From contig CALJUR010000110.1 in NCBI GenBank assembly GCA_937975765.1, positions 1 to 64,000 of the forward strand: a stretch of DNA of 64,000 nt, written 5' to 3'. This DNA comes from an uncultured Myxococcales bacterium. Lineage in GTDB: Bacteria > Myxococcota_A > UBA9042 > DTJE01. Positions 43,055 through 51,669 of the stretch are shown one piece after another. A model generated the notes under the pieces. That model was not told the origin of the DNA. It saw only the letters and a list, made by a program, of their open reading frames with translations, and did no database searches. Within the stretch, counting starts at the first letter, position 1. Each line of letters begins with the position of its first letter. Both the position numbers and the translations under genes were made by a program.

Positions 43055-44461
43055 ATGGCGACGTTCCCGATCCGCCGTCGCGTCCCGTGCCCGGCCGCCG
43101 CACCGGTCGTCCGGGTTTTCCTGTCGGTGCTCCCGGCCCTGCTGGCCGCGATCGCTATCCTGCTGCCCGCCGCGGCCGCCCGTGCCGCCACTCCCTGGGC
43201 CATCGAACTGTTCGCGTCCCCGCTGGGCGGGCTGGTCCACCGCCACGAGGCGTTCGGCTTCGACGCCGGGCTGCTGGTGGACGTGTCCTCCTTCCGGGCC
43301 TCGCTGCTGGCCCCGATGCGCTTCGACCGCGACGGCCTGCGCCCGCAGGACTGGGACGAACGCACCGACTACGGCCGAATCGTCGGCGAGATCGCCTGGG
43401 GCGCGCCCTCCGAACCCGTCCACGCGCGCCTGGCGCCGATCCCGTCCCTGTCGCTGGGCCTCGGGAACCTCGTCTGCCGGTACGCCTCGACCGTCGACCC
43501 GGACCACTGGCGCACCGGCCTGGTCGTGTCGCTGGACTTCCGGCAGGCCGGCGGCGTTGCGTTCATGGACTCGTTCCTGGACCCCCAGGTCGCGGGCGGT
43601 CGCGTGTACGTGCGTCCCTTCTACTGGGTGGACGACCGCGGCACCTTCGGGCGCCTTGAGGTGGGAGTGACGCTGCTGGGCGACGCCGCCGCGCCGCGCA
43701 GTTCGGAACTCGGTCCCCGCGACGCGCGGGGCCTGCCCGCCTCCGGCACGGCGTCGCTGGTGGCCGGCGGCATCGACCTGCGATGGCCGGTCTACCGGGT
43801 GCGCTGGGTGGAGGTCCTCCCTTACGCCGCCTGGTCGCACCTGGGCCGGTCCGGCGACGGCGCGCACCTGGGTCTGGCCCTGGATTTCGCCCCGCACGCG
43901 GACGTCCGGGTCGGCGTGCAGGGCGAGTGGCGGTGGCTGGGCCCGCACTACGCCGCGTCCTACTTCGACGGCCTGTACATGGCCGACCGGCACGACTTCG
44001 ACGGCGTGCCGAAGCTGCGCGCCCTGGACCGGCTGTCCGGCTCCAGGATGGGCGGCATGGCGGGCCTGGTGCTGGCCTGGAAGCCCTGGGCCTCCTTCGG
44101 CGCCGCGCTGGACTGGGACCAGGACGCCGGCTTCCGCGCCGTCCGCGCCGACCTCGCCGTGACCGTGCCGGAACGGGCCCGGATCGCCGCCACGATCTCC
44201 TCGCGCGGGTTCGCGACCGCGTCCGACCTGGCGACTCCCGACCGCCTCGTCGCCGCCGTCTCCGCGGACGTCGTCGCCTGGCAGTCGATCGCCGTCTTCG
44301 CCACCTACGCCCGCGACCTCGCCGTCGTCGCGGCCGGCGCCTCCTCCTCCCGCTACCGCCCTTCCGACACGTTCCTCGCCGGCATCCGCCTATCCGCCCC
44401 CTTCCGCGGCGGCGACGAGCAGCAGAATAATGAGGGCCAGCCTCCAATTTCCGGCCGGTAA
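43055..44461 (+). CDS. outer-membrane beta-barrel protein with repeat-derived tail
   Basis: A 468-residue exported protein with a signal peptide (cleaved near ARAAT, about 45). The mature part has alternating amphipathic strands and aromatic girdle residues of a large beta-barrel. The natural C-terminal strand ends in an aromatic residue (LAGIRLSAPF, about 441-450), the usual signal for barrel assembly. A further 18 residues follow, the last nine or so encoded by a family A repeat, so the terminal signal is no longer at the end. Function unknown (porin or lipid/polymer transport). Confidence 0.75.
   Translation: MATFPIRRRVPCPAAAPVVRVFLSVLPALLAAIAILLPAAAARAATPWAIELFASPLGGLVHRHEAFGFDAGLLVDVSSFRASLLAPMRFDRDGLRPQDWDERTDYGRIVGEIAWGAPSEPVHARLAPIPSLSLGLGNLVCRYASTVDPDHWRTGLVVSLDFRQAGGVAFMDSFLDPQVAGGRVYVRPFYWVDDRGTFGRLEVGVTLLGDAAAPRSSELGPRDARGLPASGTASLVAGGIDLRWPVYRVRWVEVLPYAAWSHLGRSGDGAHLGLALDFAPHADVRVGVQGEWRWLGPHYAASYFDGLYMADRHDFDGVPKLRALDRLSGSRMGGMAGLVLAWKPWASFGAALDWDQDAGFRAVRADLAVTVPERARIAATISSRGFATASDLATPDRLVAAVSADVVAWQSIAVFATYARDLAVVAAGASSSRYRPSDTFLAGIRLSAPFRGGDEQQNNEGQPPISGR
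44434..44450 (+). repeat. family A variant end (CAGCCTCCAATT)
   Basis: GGGCCAGCCTCCAATTT inside the 3' end of the barrel gene. It matches the variant repeat end seen at 55882 and, inverted, at 55961. Confidence 0.7.
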
Positions 44462-44517
44462 CCCGACGATTCGAAACAACTGTGCTGAGGTCGGCACCGG
44501 TAAATGGCCACTGCAAC

Positions 44518-44597
44518 AATTGGTGCCTGTCCCTCTTTTCCCGAAGGACCGCGCCGGGAGCGCCCACGGGAATATTGGTGACTGTCCCTGTATTTCG
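44518..44597 (-). repeat. two right ends of family A repeats
   Basis: AATTGGTGCCTGTCCC (44518-44533, one base changed) and AATATTGGTGACTGTCCC (44571-44588) are consecutive right ends. Together with the 44434 end they form a decayed cluster of about 165 bases in the gap before the polyamine-transport operon. Confidence 0.8.
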
Positions 44598-44617
44598 GGC
44601 GCGCGCCGCCCGACGCC

Positions 44618-44646
44618 TTGACCGGCCCCCGGACCCCGTGGACAAT
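44618..44646 (+). promoter_or_regulatory. candidate promoter of the polyamine transporter operon
   Basis: TTGACC (44618-44623), a 17-base spacer and GACAAT (44641-44646). The first gene starts at 44719. It lies just beyond the repeat cluster. Confidence 0.5.
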
Positions 44647-44718
44647 TCGCGCGTTCGGCACTGCTTGGTTCCCGGTTCCCCGGACCCCTTGGATGACGGC
44701 CCCGGCGGGAGCGTGTCG

Positions 44719-45804
44719 ATGGCGCTGCTGGAATTCCGGAACGTGAGCAAGCGCTTCGGCAGCCTTCTCGCGGTCGACAACGTGTCCTTCGCCGTCGACA
44801 GCGGCGAGTTCTTCACGCTGCTGGGCCCCTCCGGCTGCGGCAAGACCACGCTGCTGCGCATGCTGGCTGGCTTCGACGCGCCCGACGCCGGCGACATCCT
44901 GCTGGACGACAAGTCGCTGGCCGGCGTCCCCCCCGAGAAGCGCCCCCTGCACACCGTCTTCCAGAACTACGCGCTGTTCCCGCACCTGACCGTGGAAGGC
45001 AACATCTCGTTCCCGCTGGAGATGGCCGGTCGCCCGAAGGACGAGATCCGCCGCCGCGTCGCCGGGATGCTGGCGCTGGTCCACCTGGAGGAGAAGGAGG
45101 ACGCCTTCCCGCACGAGTTGTCCGGCGGCCAGAAGCAGCGCGTCGCGCTGGCCCGCGGGCTGGTCAACAAGCCCCGCGTGCTGCTGCTGGACGAGCCGCT
45201 GGGTGCGCTGGACGCCAAGCTGCGCGAGGAGATGCAGATCGAACTGATCGCCTTGCAGCGCAACGTAGGCGTCACGTTCATCTTCGTGACCCACGCCCAG
45301 CAGGAGGCGCTGGCCCTGTCGCACCGCATCGCGGTGATGCGCGCCGGCCGCATCGAGCAGCTGGACGAGCCCGACCGCCTGTACGGCTTCCCGCAGAACC
45401 GCTTCGTGGCGGACTTCATCGGCAAGATCAACCTGCTGGACGTGGACGTGCTGGAGTCGACGCCCGACCGCCTCTCCCTGGCCGCGAAGGGCCTGGGGAC
45501 GCTGACCGCCCCGCCCGTCCAGGGCGTGCAGCCCGGTGCCCACGGCTGCCTCGCGCTGCGCCCCGAACAGATGCGCGTCGTGGCCGAGAACGAGGACACC
45601 GGCCTGCCCAACCATTTCCCCGGCGTGGTCCGCGACCTGCTGTACGAGGGCGACGTGACCCTGTACCGGGTCGTGCTGCGAAACGGCACCGCGCTGGAGG
45701 CGATGATCGCGAACTCGGCCCCCGGGCGTCCCCGCTTCTTCGAGGTGGACGACCGGGTGGAGATCGGCTGGAGGCCCGAGGCGGGGCGCTACCTCCATGA
45801 CTGA
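44719..45804 (+). CDS. potA: polyamine ABC transporter ATP-binding protein
   Basis: A 361-residue ATPase with Walker A GPSGCGKTT (about 35-43), the ABC signature LSGGQKQRVALARGL, Walker B LLLDEPLGALD and the switch His in VTHAQQEA. The C-terminal TOBE-like part (about 235-360) is typical of PotA/CysA-type ATPases. It powers uptake of spermidine or putrescine. ATG at 44719 has GGGAG seven bases upstream; an in-frame GTG six bases earlier is less likely. Overlaps potB by 8 bases. Confidence 0.93.
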   Translation: MALLEFRNVSKRFGSLLAVDNVSFAVDSGEFFTLLGPSGCGKTTLLRMLAGFDAPDAGDILLDDKSLAGVPPEKRPLHTVFQNYALFPHLTVEGNISFPLEMAGRPKDEIRRRVAGMLALVHLEEKEDAFPHELSGGQKQRVALARGLVNKPRVLLLDEPLGALDAKLREEMQIELIALQRNVGVTFIFVTHAQQEALALSHRIAVMRAGRIEQLDEPDRLYGFPQNRFVADFIGKINLLDVDVLESTPDRLSLAAKGLGTLTAPPVQGVQPGAHGCLALRPEQMRVVAENEDTGLPNHFPGVVRDLLYEGDVTLYRVVLRNGTALEAMIANSAPGRPRFFEVDDRVEIGWRPEAGRYLHD

Positions 45805-46666
45805 CCGCCACCGCCGCACGTCCGGCACGCCGCGATCCGAACGCGCGGTGAAGTGGTTCGTGACCCTGCCGCCCTCGGTCTACCTGGTCGCCTTCTTCCT
45901 GCTGCCCAGCCTGATCATGGTGGCCGCGTCCTTCCGGACCCCGGGCGCCTTCGGCGGCCTGGAGCCCCTGCGGGCCCCCGACGGCTCCCTGCAACTGTCC
46001 GCGGACACCTACCGTTTCCTGTTCGGCGACTGGATCTACCTGGAGATCGTCGGCAAGTCGATCCTCGTCGCCGCCGTCACGACGCTGCTGTGCCTGCTGC
46101 TGTCCTACCCGCTGGCGCTGCTGATCGCGAAAAGTCCCAGGCGCCACCGCGACTTCCTGGTCCTGCTGGTGGTGCTGCCGTTCGCGGCCAACTTCCTGAT
46201 CCGCGTCTACGCCTGGATCCTGATGCTGGGCCCGATGAACGTGCTGTACAGCCCCGTGGCCGTGATCGTCGGCATGGTCTACGTGCACCTGCCGTTCATG
46301 ATCCTGCCGCTGTACACGAACCTCGAGAAACACGACCCGGCCCTGCTGGAGGCGGCACAGGACCTGGGCGCGCCGCGCTGGACGCGCTTCTGGCGGGTCA
46401 CCTGGCCGCTGTCCCTGCCGGGCGTCTGGTCGGGCACCGCGCTGGTCTTCATCCCGGTGCTGGGCATGTTCGCGATCCCGGAACTGATGGGCGGCACGGG
46501 CGACATCCTCATCGGCAACCTGATCAAGGAGCAGTTCCTGGACAACCGCGACTGGCCGCTGGGCTCGGCCCTGTCGCTGGTGCTGACCGCCGTGGTGCTG
46601 GTGCTGGCGGGGGGCGCGGTCCTGGCCGGGCGCCGCCGCCGCCGCCTGGCGAAGGGGGGCGCATGA
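45797..46666 (+). CDS. potB: polyamine ABC transporter permease B
   Basis: A 289-residue inner-membrane permease with six helices. The EAA coupling loop is EAAQDLGAPRWTRFWRVTWPLSLPG (about 192-216). Its stop overlaps potC (ATGA). Confidence 0.92.
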   Translation: MTDRHRRTSGTPRSERAVKWFVTLPPSVYLVAFFLLPSLIMVAASFRTPGAFGGLEPLRAPDGSLQLSADTYRFLFGDWIYLEIVGKSILVAAVTTLLCLLLSYPLALLIAKSPRRHRDFLVLLVVLPFAANFLIRVYAWILMLGPMNVLYSPVAVIVGMVYVHLPFMILPLYTNLEKHDPALLEAAQDLGAPRWTRFWRVTWPLSLPGVWSGTALVFIPVLGMFAIPELMGGTGDILIGNLIKEQFLDNRDWPLGSALSLVLTAVVLVLAGGAVLAGRRRRRLAKGGA

Positions 46667-47439
46667 AGCGCGGCGTCGGCCTGTGGATCGCGGCCCTGTC
46701 GGTCTACGCGTTCCTGTACGTGCCGCTGGCCGTGGTCGTGCTGTTCTCGTTCAACGACTCGGAGCTGAACGCCGAGTGGGTCGGATTCACGACGCGCTGG
46801 TACGCGAAACTGCTGTCCGACCAGACGATGCTGCAGGCCGCGGCCAACTCGCTGTTCATCGCGATCGTGTCGTCCACCGTCGCGACCGTGCTGGGCGCGA
46901 TGGCCGGGCTGGCGATGCACCGGTACAAGGTGCGCTGGCTGGCCTTCCTGGCGCTGACCCCGGTGGCGATGCCCGAGATCCTGCTGGGCGTGTCGCTGCT
47001 GCTGTTCTTCCGGCAGGTGCTGGACCTGACGCTGGGCCTCGTGTCGATCCTGGTCGCGCACATCACCTTCTCGATCGGCTTCGTCGCGATCATCGTGCGC
47101 GCCCGGCTGGCCGGCCTGGACGAGAGCCTGTTCGAGGCCGCCCGCGACCTGGGCGCGACCCCGTGGATGACGTTCCGGCGCGTGCTGTTCCCGCTGATGA
47201 TGCCGGGCCTGCTGGCCGGCTACCTGATGTCCTTCACGCTGTCCATCGACGACTTCGTGATCACCTTCTTCACGGCCGGCGTGGGCGTCACGACGCTGCC
47301 GCTGCAGATCTACTCGATGATCAAGGTCGCGGTGACGCCCGAGGTGAACGCCGTCTCGACGCTGCTGATGGCGCTGACGCTGACGATGATCGGGCTGGCC
47401 TCGCGGCTGGCCCCCGAGACGCTGCGAGGCAAGGGATGA
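46663..47439 (+). CDS. potC: polyamine ABC transporter permease C
   Basis: A 258-residue inner-membrane permease, partner of PotB. EAA loop EAARDLGATPWMTFRRVLFPLMMPG (about 160-184), six helices, PotC-type end with DDFVITFFTAG (about 203-213). Start ATG overlaps the potB stop; its stop overlaps potD (ATGA). Confidence 0.93.
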   Translation: MKRGVGLWIAALSVYAFLYVPLAVVVLFSFNDSELNAEWVGFTTRWYAKLLSDQTMLQAAANSLFIAIVSSTVATVLGAMAGLAMHRYKVRWLAFLALTPVAMPEILLGVSLLLFFRQVLDLTLGLVSILVAHITFSIGFVAIIVRARLAGLDESLFEAARDLGATPWMTFRRVLFPLMMPGLLAGYLMSFTLSIDDFVITFFTAGVGVTTLPLQIYSMIKVAVTPEVNAVSTLLMALTLTMIGLASRLAPETLRGKG

Positions 47440-48575
47440 TCGCGGCCCCGCGCACCCCGGCTCGTCACCCGGCCCCGGCGGCCGCCCTCCCGTCGATCCC
47501 GGCCCTGGCGTGCGCCGTCGCGCTGGCCTTGCTGCCCGCCGCGTCCTGCACCCCGTCCTCGACCCCCGGCGCCGACGTCCTGTACCTGTACACCTGGAAC
47601 AACTACATCTCCGACGAGACCGCGAAGCGCTTCGAGGAGTGGTGCGGCTGCACGCTGAAGCAGGACTACTACTCCGACAACGAGGAGATGCTGGCCAAGC
47701 TGGATGCCGGCGCGGTGGGCTACGACCTGCTGGTGCCCACCGGCAACGCGGTCGAGACGCTGATCCGGCAGGACGCCCTGCGGCCGATCGACAAGGCCCT
47801 GCTGCCGCACTTTGCCAACCTCAAGCCCGAGTACGTGGACCAGTGGTTCGACCCGGGCAACCGCTACTCGGTCCCGTACGCCTACACGGTCACGCTGATC
47901 GGGTACAACGAGGACCGCATGCGCGACCTGGGCCTGCCCACCGACACCTGGGCGCTGATTTTCGATCCGCGGTACCTGCAGAAGATCCGCGGCAGGGTCA
48001 CCGTGCTGAACAGCCAGCGCGAACTGATGGCGGCGGCGATGATCTACCTGGGCCGCTCGCCGCAGTCCACCGACCCGGCCGACTGGGAGGCGGCCCGCGA
48101 CGTGATCCTTCACGCCAGGCCGTACTGGGCGACCTTCTCGAACTCGACCTACATCAAGGACCTGGCGGTCGGGAACATCTGGGTCGCGCACGGCTACTCG
48201 TCCGACATGTTCCGGGCCCGCGAGGACGCGAAGGACGCCGGCCGCCCGTTCACGATCGGCTTCACCACGCCGAAGGAGGGGGCGGTGCTGGCGCTGGATT
48301 CCTTCGTGCTGCACAAGGCCGGCCGGCGGCCCGACCTGGCCCACCGGTTTATCGACTTCATGCTGGATGGCGCCAACGCGGCCGACGTGTCGAACCTGAT
48401 CGGCGCCGGCAACCCCAACGTCGCCGCGCAGGAGTCCATCCGGCCCGACATCGCGGGCGACCCGGCGATCTTCCCGCCGCCCGAGCAGGTGCAGAAGATG
48501 GTCATGCTGCGCGACTTCGAACCGCACCTGCGCCGCGTGCTGTCCCGCCTGTGGACCGAGATCAAGGTCCGCTGA
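47436..48575 (+). CDS. potD: polyamine-binding lipoprotein
   Basis: A 379-residue extracytoplasmic binding protein with lipobox PAASC (Cys about 38) after a long N-terminal stretch. The mature start YLYTWNNYISDETAKRFEE and VPTGNAVETLIRQDAL, VPYAYTVTLIGYN and VAHGYSSDM are family motifs of PotD/PotF. It delivers spermidine or putrescine to PotABC. Last gene of a four-gene operon. Confidence 0.94.
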   Translation: MIAAPRTPARHPAPAAALPSIPALACAVALALLPAASCTPSSTPGADVLYLYTWNNYISDETAKRFEEWCGCTLKQDYYSDNEEMLAKLDAGAVGYDLLVPTGNAVETLIRQDALRPIDKALLPHFANLKPEYVDQWFDPGNRYSVPYAYTVTLIGYNEDRMRDLGLPTDTWALIFDPRYLQKIRGRVTVLNSQRELMAAAMIYLGRSPQSTDPADWEAARDVILHARPYWATFSNSTYIKDLAVGNIWVAHGYSSDMFRAREDAKDAGRPFTIGFTTPKEGAVLALDSFVLHKAGRRPDLAHRFIDFMLDGANAADVSNLIGAGNPNVAAQESIRPDIAGDPAIFPPPEQVQKMVMLRDFEPHLRRVLSRLWTEIKVR

Positions 48576-48614
48576 ACCGGGAGTCCGCGATGAACGTCGG
48601 CGTCCTGCCGTCCC

Positions 48615-48648
48615 TGTAGCAAGGGCGAGGGCCTCGTCCCCCGCATCC
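48615..48648. repeat. family B palindrome, degenerate copy
   Basis: CTGTAGCAAGGGCGAGGGCC... followed by CTCGTCCCCCGC; this matches the palindrome at 61951 with several changes. It lies 40 bases after the potD stop. Confidence 0.5.
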
Positions 48649-48820
48649 GTTGAGCCGGGAACCCTTGTGCCTCCCGTGGGTTGCAGCCGTCCCGGAGGCG
48701 TGGTATCCGGTATCCAGCCCACTCCGGGAAGCCGTCCCCCGTGACAGCCGGATCAGGGAGGCGCGCCGACGCCGGCCGGGGCGGGTGTGGCAAATGCCTT
48801 GAATCGCAAGTGAATTGAAG

Positions 48821-48836
48821 TGGCACGCTCCCTGCA
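48821..48836 (+). promoter_or_regulatory. sigma-54-type promoter
   Basis: TGGCACGCTCCCTGCA: GG at 48822-48823 and GC at 48834-48835 with exactly 10 bases between, 9-10 of the core positions of the -24/-12 consensus TGGCAC-N5-TTGCA. The start of transcription would be about 48847, 76 bases before the ATG. AT-rich DNA lies just upstream, as needed for an activator-dependent promoter. Confidence 0.7.
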
Positions 48837-48868
48837 TACCATCCGGGACGAAGGATGCCGGGGGAGCG

Positions 48869-48898
48869 TTGCCCGAAGGCGGGCCGATCCGGTAAGAT
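48869..48898 (+). promoter_or_regulatory. weak sigma-70-like promoter
   Basis: TTGCCC (48869-48874), 18 bases, TAAGAT (48893-48898), 24 bases before the ATG at 48923. An alternative to the sigma-54 site. Confidence 0.35.
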
Positions 48899-48922
48899 AA
48901 GGTGGTTCAAGGAGGAATCGCG

Positions 48923-51556
48923 ATGAACAGCACATCCCGCAGGAGCCGGGTTCCCGCCATCGCCAGCCTGCTGCTGATGGGCGTCCTCTTCATGGGCGTG
49001 GACGACGACGGCTGCGGCCCGATCGACCCGCCCGTCGAGTCGGGGGACCAGTGCACCTTGCCCGCCGACTGCGAGGGCCTGCCCCACGTGATGTGCCTGG
49101 GGGGGTGGGAGTGCGTCAGTGGCGCCTGCCAGTGGAACTGCGACACCACGCCTCCGGTCGAGTGCAGCACCGACGCCGACTGTCCCGACGGCCAGGAGTG
49201 CACCTTCACCATCGAGTGCCCCGACTGCGTGTACGCGGACCCGCCCTGCAAGGCGGCCTGCCTGCAGGTCGGCCACTGCACCGACATCGTGAAGCCGGTC
49301 GAGTGCGTGGTCGGCGGATGCTCGGGCGAACTGTGCCTGCCGAAGGGCCAGGACATGGCGTCGCCCTGCTGGTACCTCGAGTGGTTCGGTTGCCTGAAAT
49401 ACAGCACCTGCGGCAATTTCGGCGAGAACGGATCGTGCGGCTGGGAACAGACCGAGGCCTTCAAGGCGTGCATGGCCGGGCTGGCCTGCGGCGCGGGCAA
49501 GGACTGCGCGCCCGGGTACTCCTGCGTGGACGGCGTCTGCGTGAAGCCCAACGAACCGGTCGGCTGCCATTCGGACGAGGACTGCAAGGCGGGATACCAC
49601 TGCTCGGTGTCGGACGGCGTCTGCAACAGCGACCCGAACTGCCCCGCGTGCGACGTCTGCTACGGCGAGTGCGTCGCGGACGTGCCGGTGGACTGCGTGA
49701 CCGACGCGGACTGCGCGAAGGGCTACGTCTGCCAGGTCGTCGAGCAGTGCCCGCCGTGCGTCTACGCGGACCCCGCGTGCGACATGGCCTGCTTCGCCCG
49801 CAGCCAGTGCGTGCTGAAGCCGAACACGGACTGCACGACCGACGCGGACTGCCCGGAAGGCCAGTACTGCCGGCTGGACGCGTGCTCCATGGACGAGAAC
49901 TGCATCGCGCCGGACGGGACCACGAACTGCCTGTGCACCGGCACCTGCCAGCCCAGGGAGGAGCCCGTGCCCTGCCTGACCGACTCGGACTGCCCCAAGG
50001 GCCAGCGCTGCTACTGGACCGGCGTGTGCCCGGTGTGCGAATGCGACCCGGCCACGGGCGATTGCGCGTGTCCCGACTGCGTCCCGGCCGAGAACGGCTT
50101 CTGCGGTCCGTACTGCGACCCGAACCTGGCCGAGGTGTGCGGCAACGGCCTGGATGACAACTGCAACGGCCTGGTCGACGAGAACTGCTCGACGCCGACG
50201 CCGTGCCTCCAGGACGCGGACTGCGCGGCACACGAGTACTGCGCGTTCGAGTACCCGGTCTACGACGAGGCCGGGAACCTGCTCTGCTGCCCGCCGTACG
50301 CGAAGTGCACCTCGGACATCCCGCCGTGCGGCCAGGGCGTGTGCCGGCTGCAGGCCGGGTACTGCTGGACGGACGCGGACTGCGGGTACGGCGAGCAGTG
50401 CGTCGGCGCCATCACCTGCCCCGACGGCGCGATGTGCTTCGCCGCGGAGCAGCCCGGCACTTGCCAGCCGGCACCGCGGATCCCCTGCATGACCGACGCG
50501 GACTGCCCCCGGGGCCAGGTCTGCCAGTGGGACTACGGCTGCCCGCCGTGCGACTGCGCGGCGGACGACCCGAACTGCGAGTGCCCGATGTGCATGCCGG
50601 CGCAGAACGGCTGGTGCGTGCCGTCCACGTGCATCGACCGGGACGGGGACGGCTGGTGCGCGACCGACGACTGCGACGACCTGAACGCGGCGGTCTTCCC
50701 CGGCGCCTACGACGGCTGTGACGGGCTGGACAACGACTGCGACGGGATCGTGGACGAGAACTGCCGTCCCCAGTGTTACAGCGACGCGGACTGCGCGCCC
50801 TACGAGACGTGCCAGTTCCTGTACGACACGACCGACCCGGCGTCGGGCGTCGCCTGCTGCCCGCCGAACGCGTTCTGCGACGAGACGATCCCGCCATGCG
50901 GCGGCGGCGTGTGCATGCTGCAGGCGGGATACTGCTGGACCGACGCGGACTGCGGGCACGGCCAGAAGTGCGAGGGCGCGATCGTCTGCCCCGAGGGTGC
51001 GGCGTGCTTCGTGGCGGACCAGCCCGGCAAGTGCGTGGACGCGGGGCCCAGGTGCACGTCGGACGCGCAGTGCCTGGACGGGATGTTCTGCGACTTCTCG
51101 CAGGTCTGGAACGGGACGTGCTGCATGCCGGGCGAGATCTGCCTGATGATCTACCTGCCGTGCGAGGGCATCTGCATGCTGCAGGAAGGTCGCTGCTGGA
51201 CCGACGCGGACTGCCCGAACGGCGGGACGTGCCAGGGCGCCCGGGTCTGTCCGGAAGGCGCGCTGTGCATCCTGCCGGACGCCGCCGGCACCTGCATGAC
51301 GCCCGAACCGACGAAGTGCAGCGCGGACGCGGACTGCGCGAAGGGCCAGATCTGCCGGCAGGTGACGGTCTGCCCGCCGTGCGCCGGGATGATCCCGCCC
51401 TGCGGGATGCCGTGCTGGCTGGAAGGGCAGTGCATGAACGAGTGCACGACGGACGACGACTGCCTGCCCGGGCAGTATTGCGAGATCCTCCGGTGCGGCT
51501 CGGCGGGCCAGCGCTGCCTGGGCCCGTACTACTGCGCTCCCTACGGCCTGGACTGA
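48923..51556 (+). CDS. Cys-rich secreted protein with MopE-type calcium motifs
   Basis: An 877-residue protein starting at 48923 (GGAGG seven bases upstream), with a signal peptide (about 12-26) but no clear lipobox. The mature part is almost entirely Cys-rich repeats of the pattern C-x-x-D-A-D-C-x-x-G-x-x-C, about 15-20 units. Embedded are motifs LDDNCNGLVDENC (about 408-420) and a GDGWC...CDGLDNDCDGIVDENC segment (about 575-615), the form of the putative metal-binding/MopE motif that binds calcium or copper. Likely exported and bound to the cell surface or matrix; partner unknown. Probably driven by the sigma-54 promoter upstream. Confidence 0.85.
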   Translation: MNSTSRRSRVPAIASLLLMGVLFMGVDDDGCGPIDPPVESGDQCTLPADCEGLPHVMCLGGWECVSGACQWNCDTTPPVECSTDADCPDGQECTFTIECPDCVYADPPCKAACLQVGHCTDIVKPVECVVGGCSGELCLPKGQDMASPCWYLEWFGCLKYSTCGNFGENGSCGWEQTEAFKACMAGLACGAGKDCAPGYSCVDGVCVKPNEPVGCHSDEDCKAGYHCSVSDGVCNSDPNCPACDVCYGECVADVPVDCVTDADCAKGYVCQVVEQCPPCVYADPACDMACFARSQCVLKPNTDCTTDADCPEGQYCRLDACSMDENCIAPDGTTNCLCTGTCQPREEPVPCLTDSDCPKGQRCYWTGVCPVCECDPATGDCACPDCVPAENGFCGPYCDPNLAEVCGNGLDDNCNGLVDENCSTPTPCLQDADCAAHEYCAFEYPVYDEAGNLLCCPPYAKCTSDIPPCGQGVCRLQAGYCWTDADCGYGEQCVGAITCPDGAMCFAAEQPGTCQPAPRIPCMTDADCPRGQVCQWDYGCPPCDCAADDPNCECPMCMPAQNGWCVPSTCIDRDGDGWCATDDCDDLNAAVFPGAYDGCDGLDNDCDGIVDENCRPQCYSDADCAPYETCQFLYDTTDPASGVACCPPNAFCDETIPPCGGGVCMLQAGYCWTDADCGHGQKCEGAIVCPEGAACFVADQPGKCVDAGPRCTSDAQCLDGMFCDFSQVWNGTCCMPGEICLMIYLPCEGICMLQEGRCWTDADCPNGGTCQGARVCPEGALCILPDAAGTCMTPEPTKCSADADCAKGQICRQVTVCPPCAGMIPPCGMPCWLEGQCMNECTTDDDCLPGQYCEILRCGSAGQRCLGPYYCAPYGLD

Positions 51557-51586
51557 ACCCCGCCATTCCCCTCGCCCGACAATTCA

Positions 51587-51606
51587 GGGACAGTCACCAT
51601 TATTGG
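51587..51606 (+). repeat. family A repeat end, copy A3
   Basis: GGGACAGTCACCATTATTGG, preceded by AATTCA as at 55746 and followed by a stretch (ACAACC...TCTGACAG) also similar at 59656-59693. It sits between the converging Cys-rich and GT-C-like genes; no right end is seen. Confidence 0.85.
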
Positions 51607-51641
51607 TGTGACAACCACTGGATCTGACAGGCGTTCCTGGC

Positions 51642-51669
51642 CTACGGATCCCGGGCCCCGTCCCCCGCC
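51642..51669. repeat. family B palindrome overlapping a gene 3' end
   Basis: GGGCCCCGTCCCCCGCCTGC on the plus strand resembles one arm and loop of the family B palindromes. It encodes the last codons and the stop of the GT-C-like gene. Confidence 0.45.

Larger units (their letters stand above)
48576..48922. other. 347-base intergenic region
   Basis: The gap after potD holds a degenerate family B palindrome (48615-48648), then about 170 bases with nothing recognised. A sigma-54-type promoter (48821-48836) and a weaker sigma-70-like pair (48869-48898) lie before the Cys-rich gene. A 9-codon ATG frame at 48590 is not considered a gene. Confidence 0.7.

Noticed and set aside
48590..48619. Nine-codon frame after potD
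   Set aside because: Too short and inside a repeat-like stretch, no further evidence.
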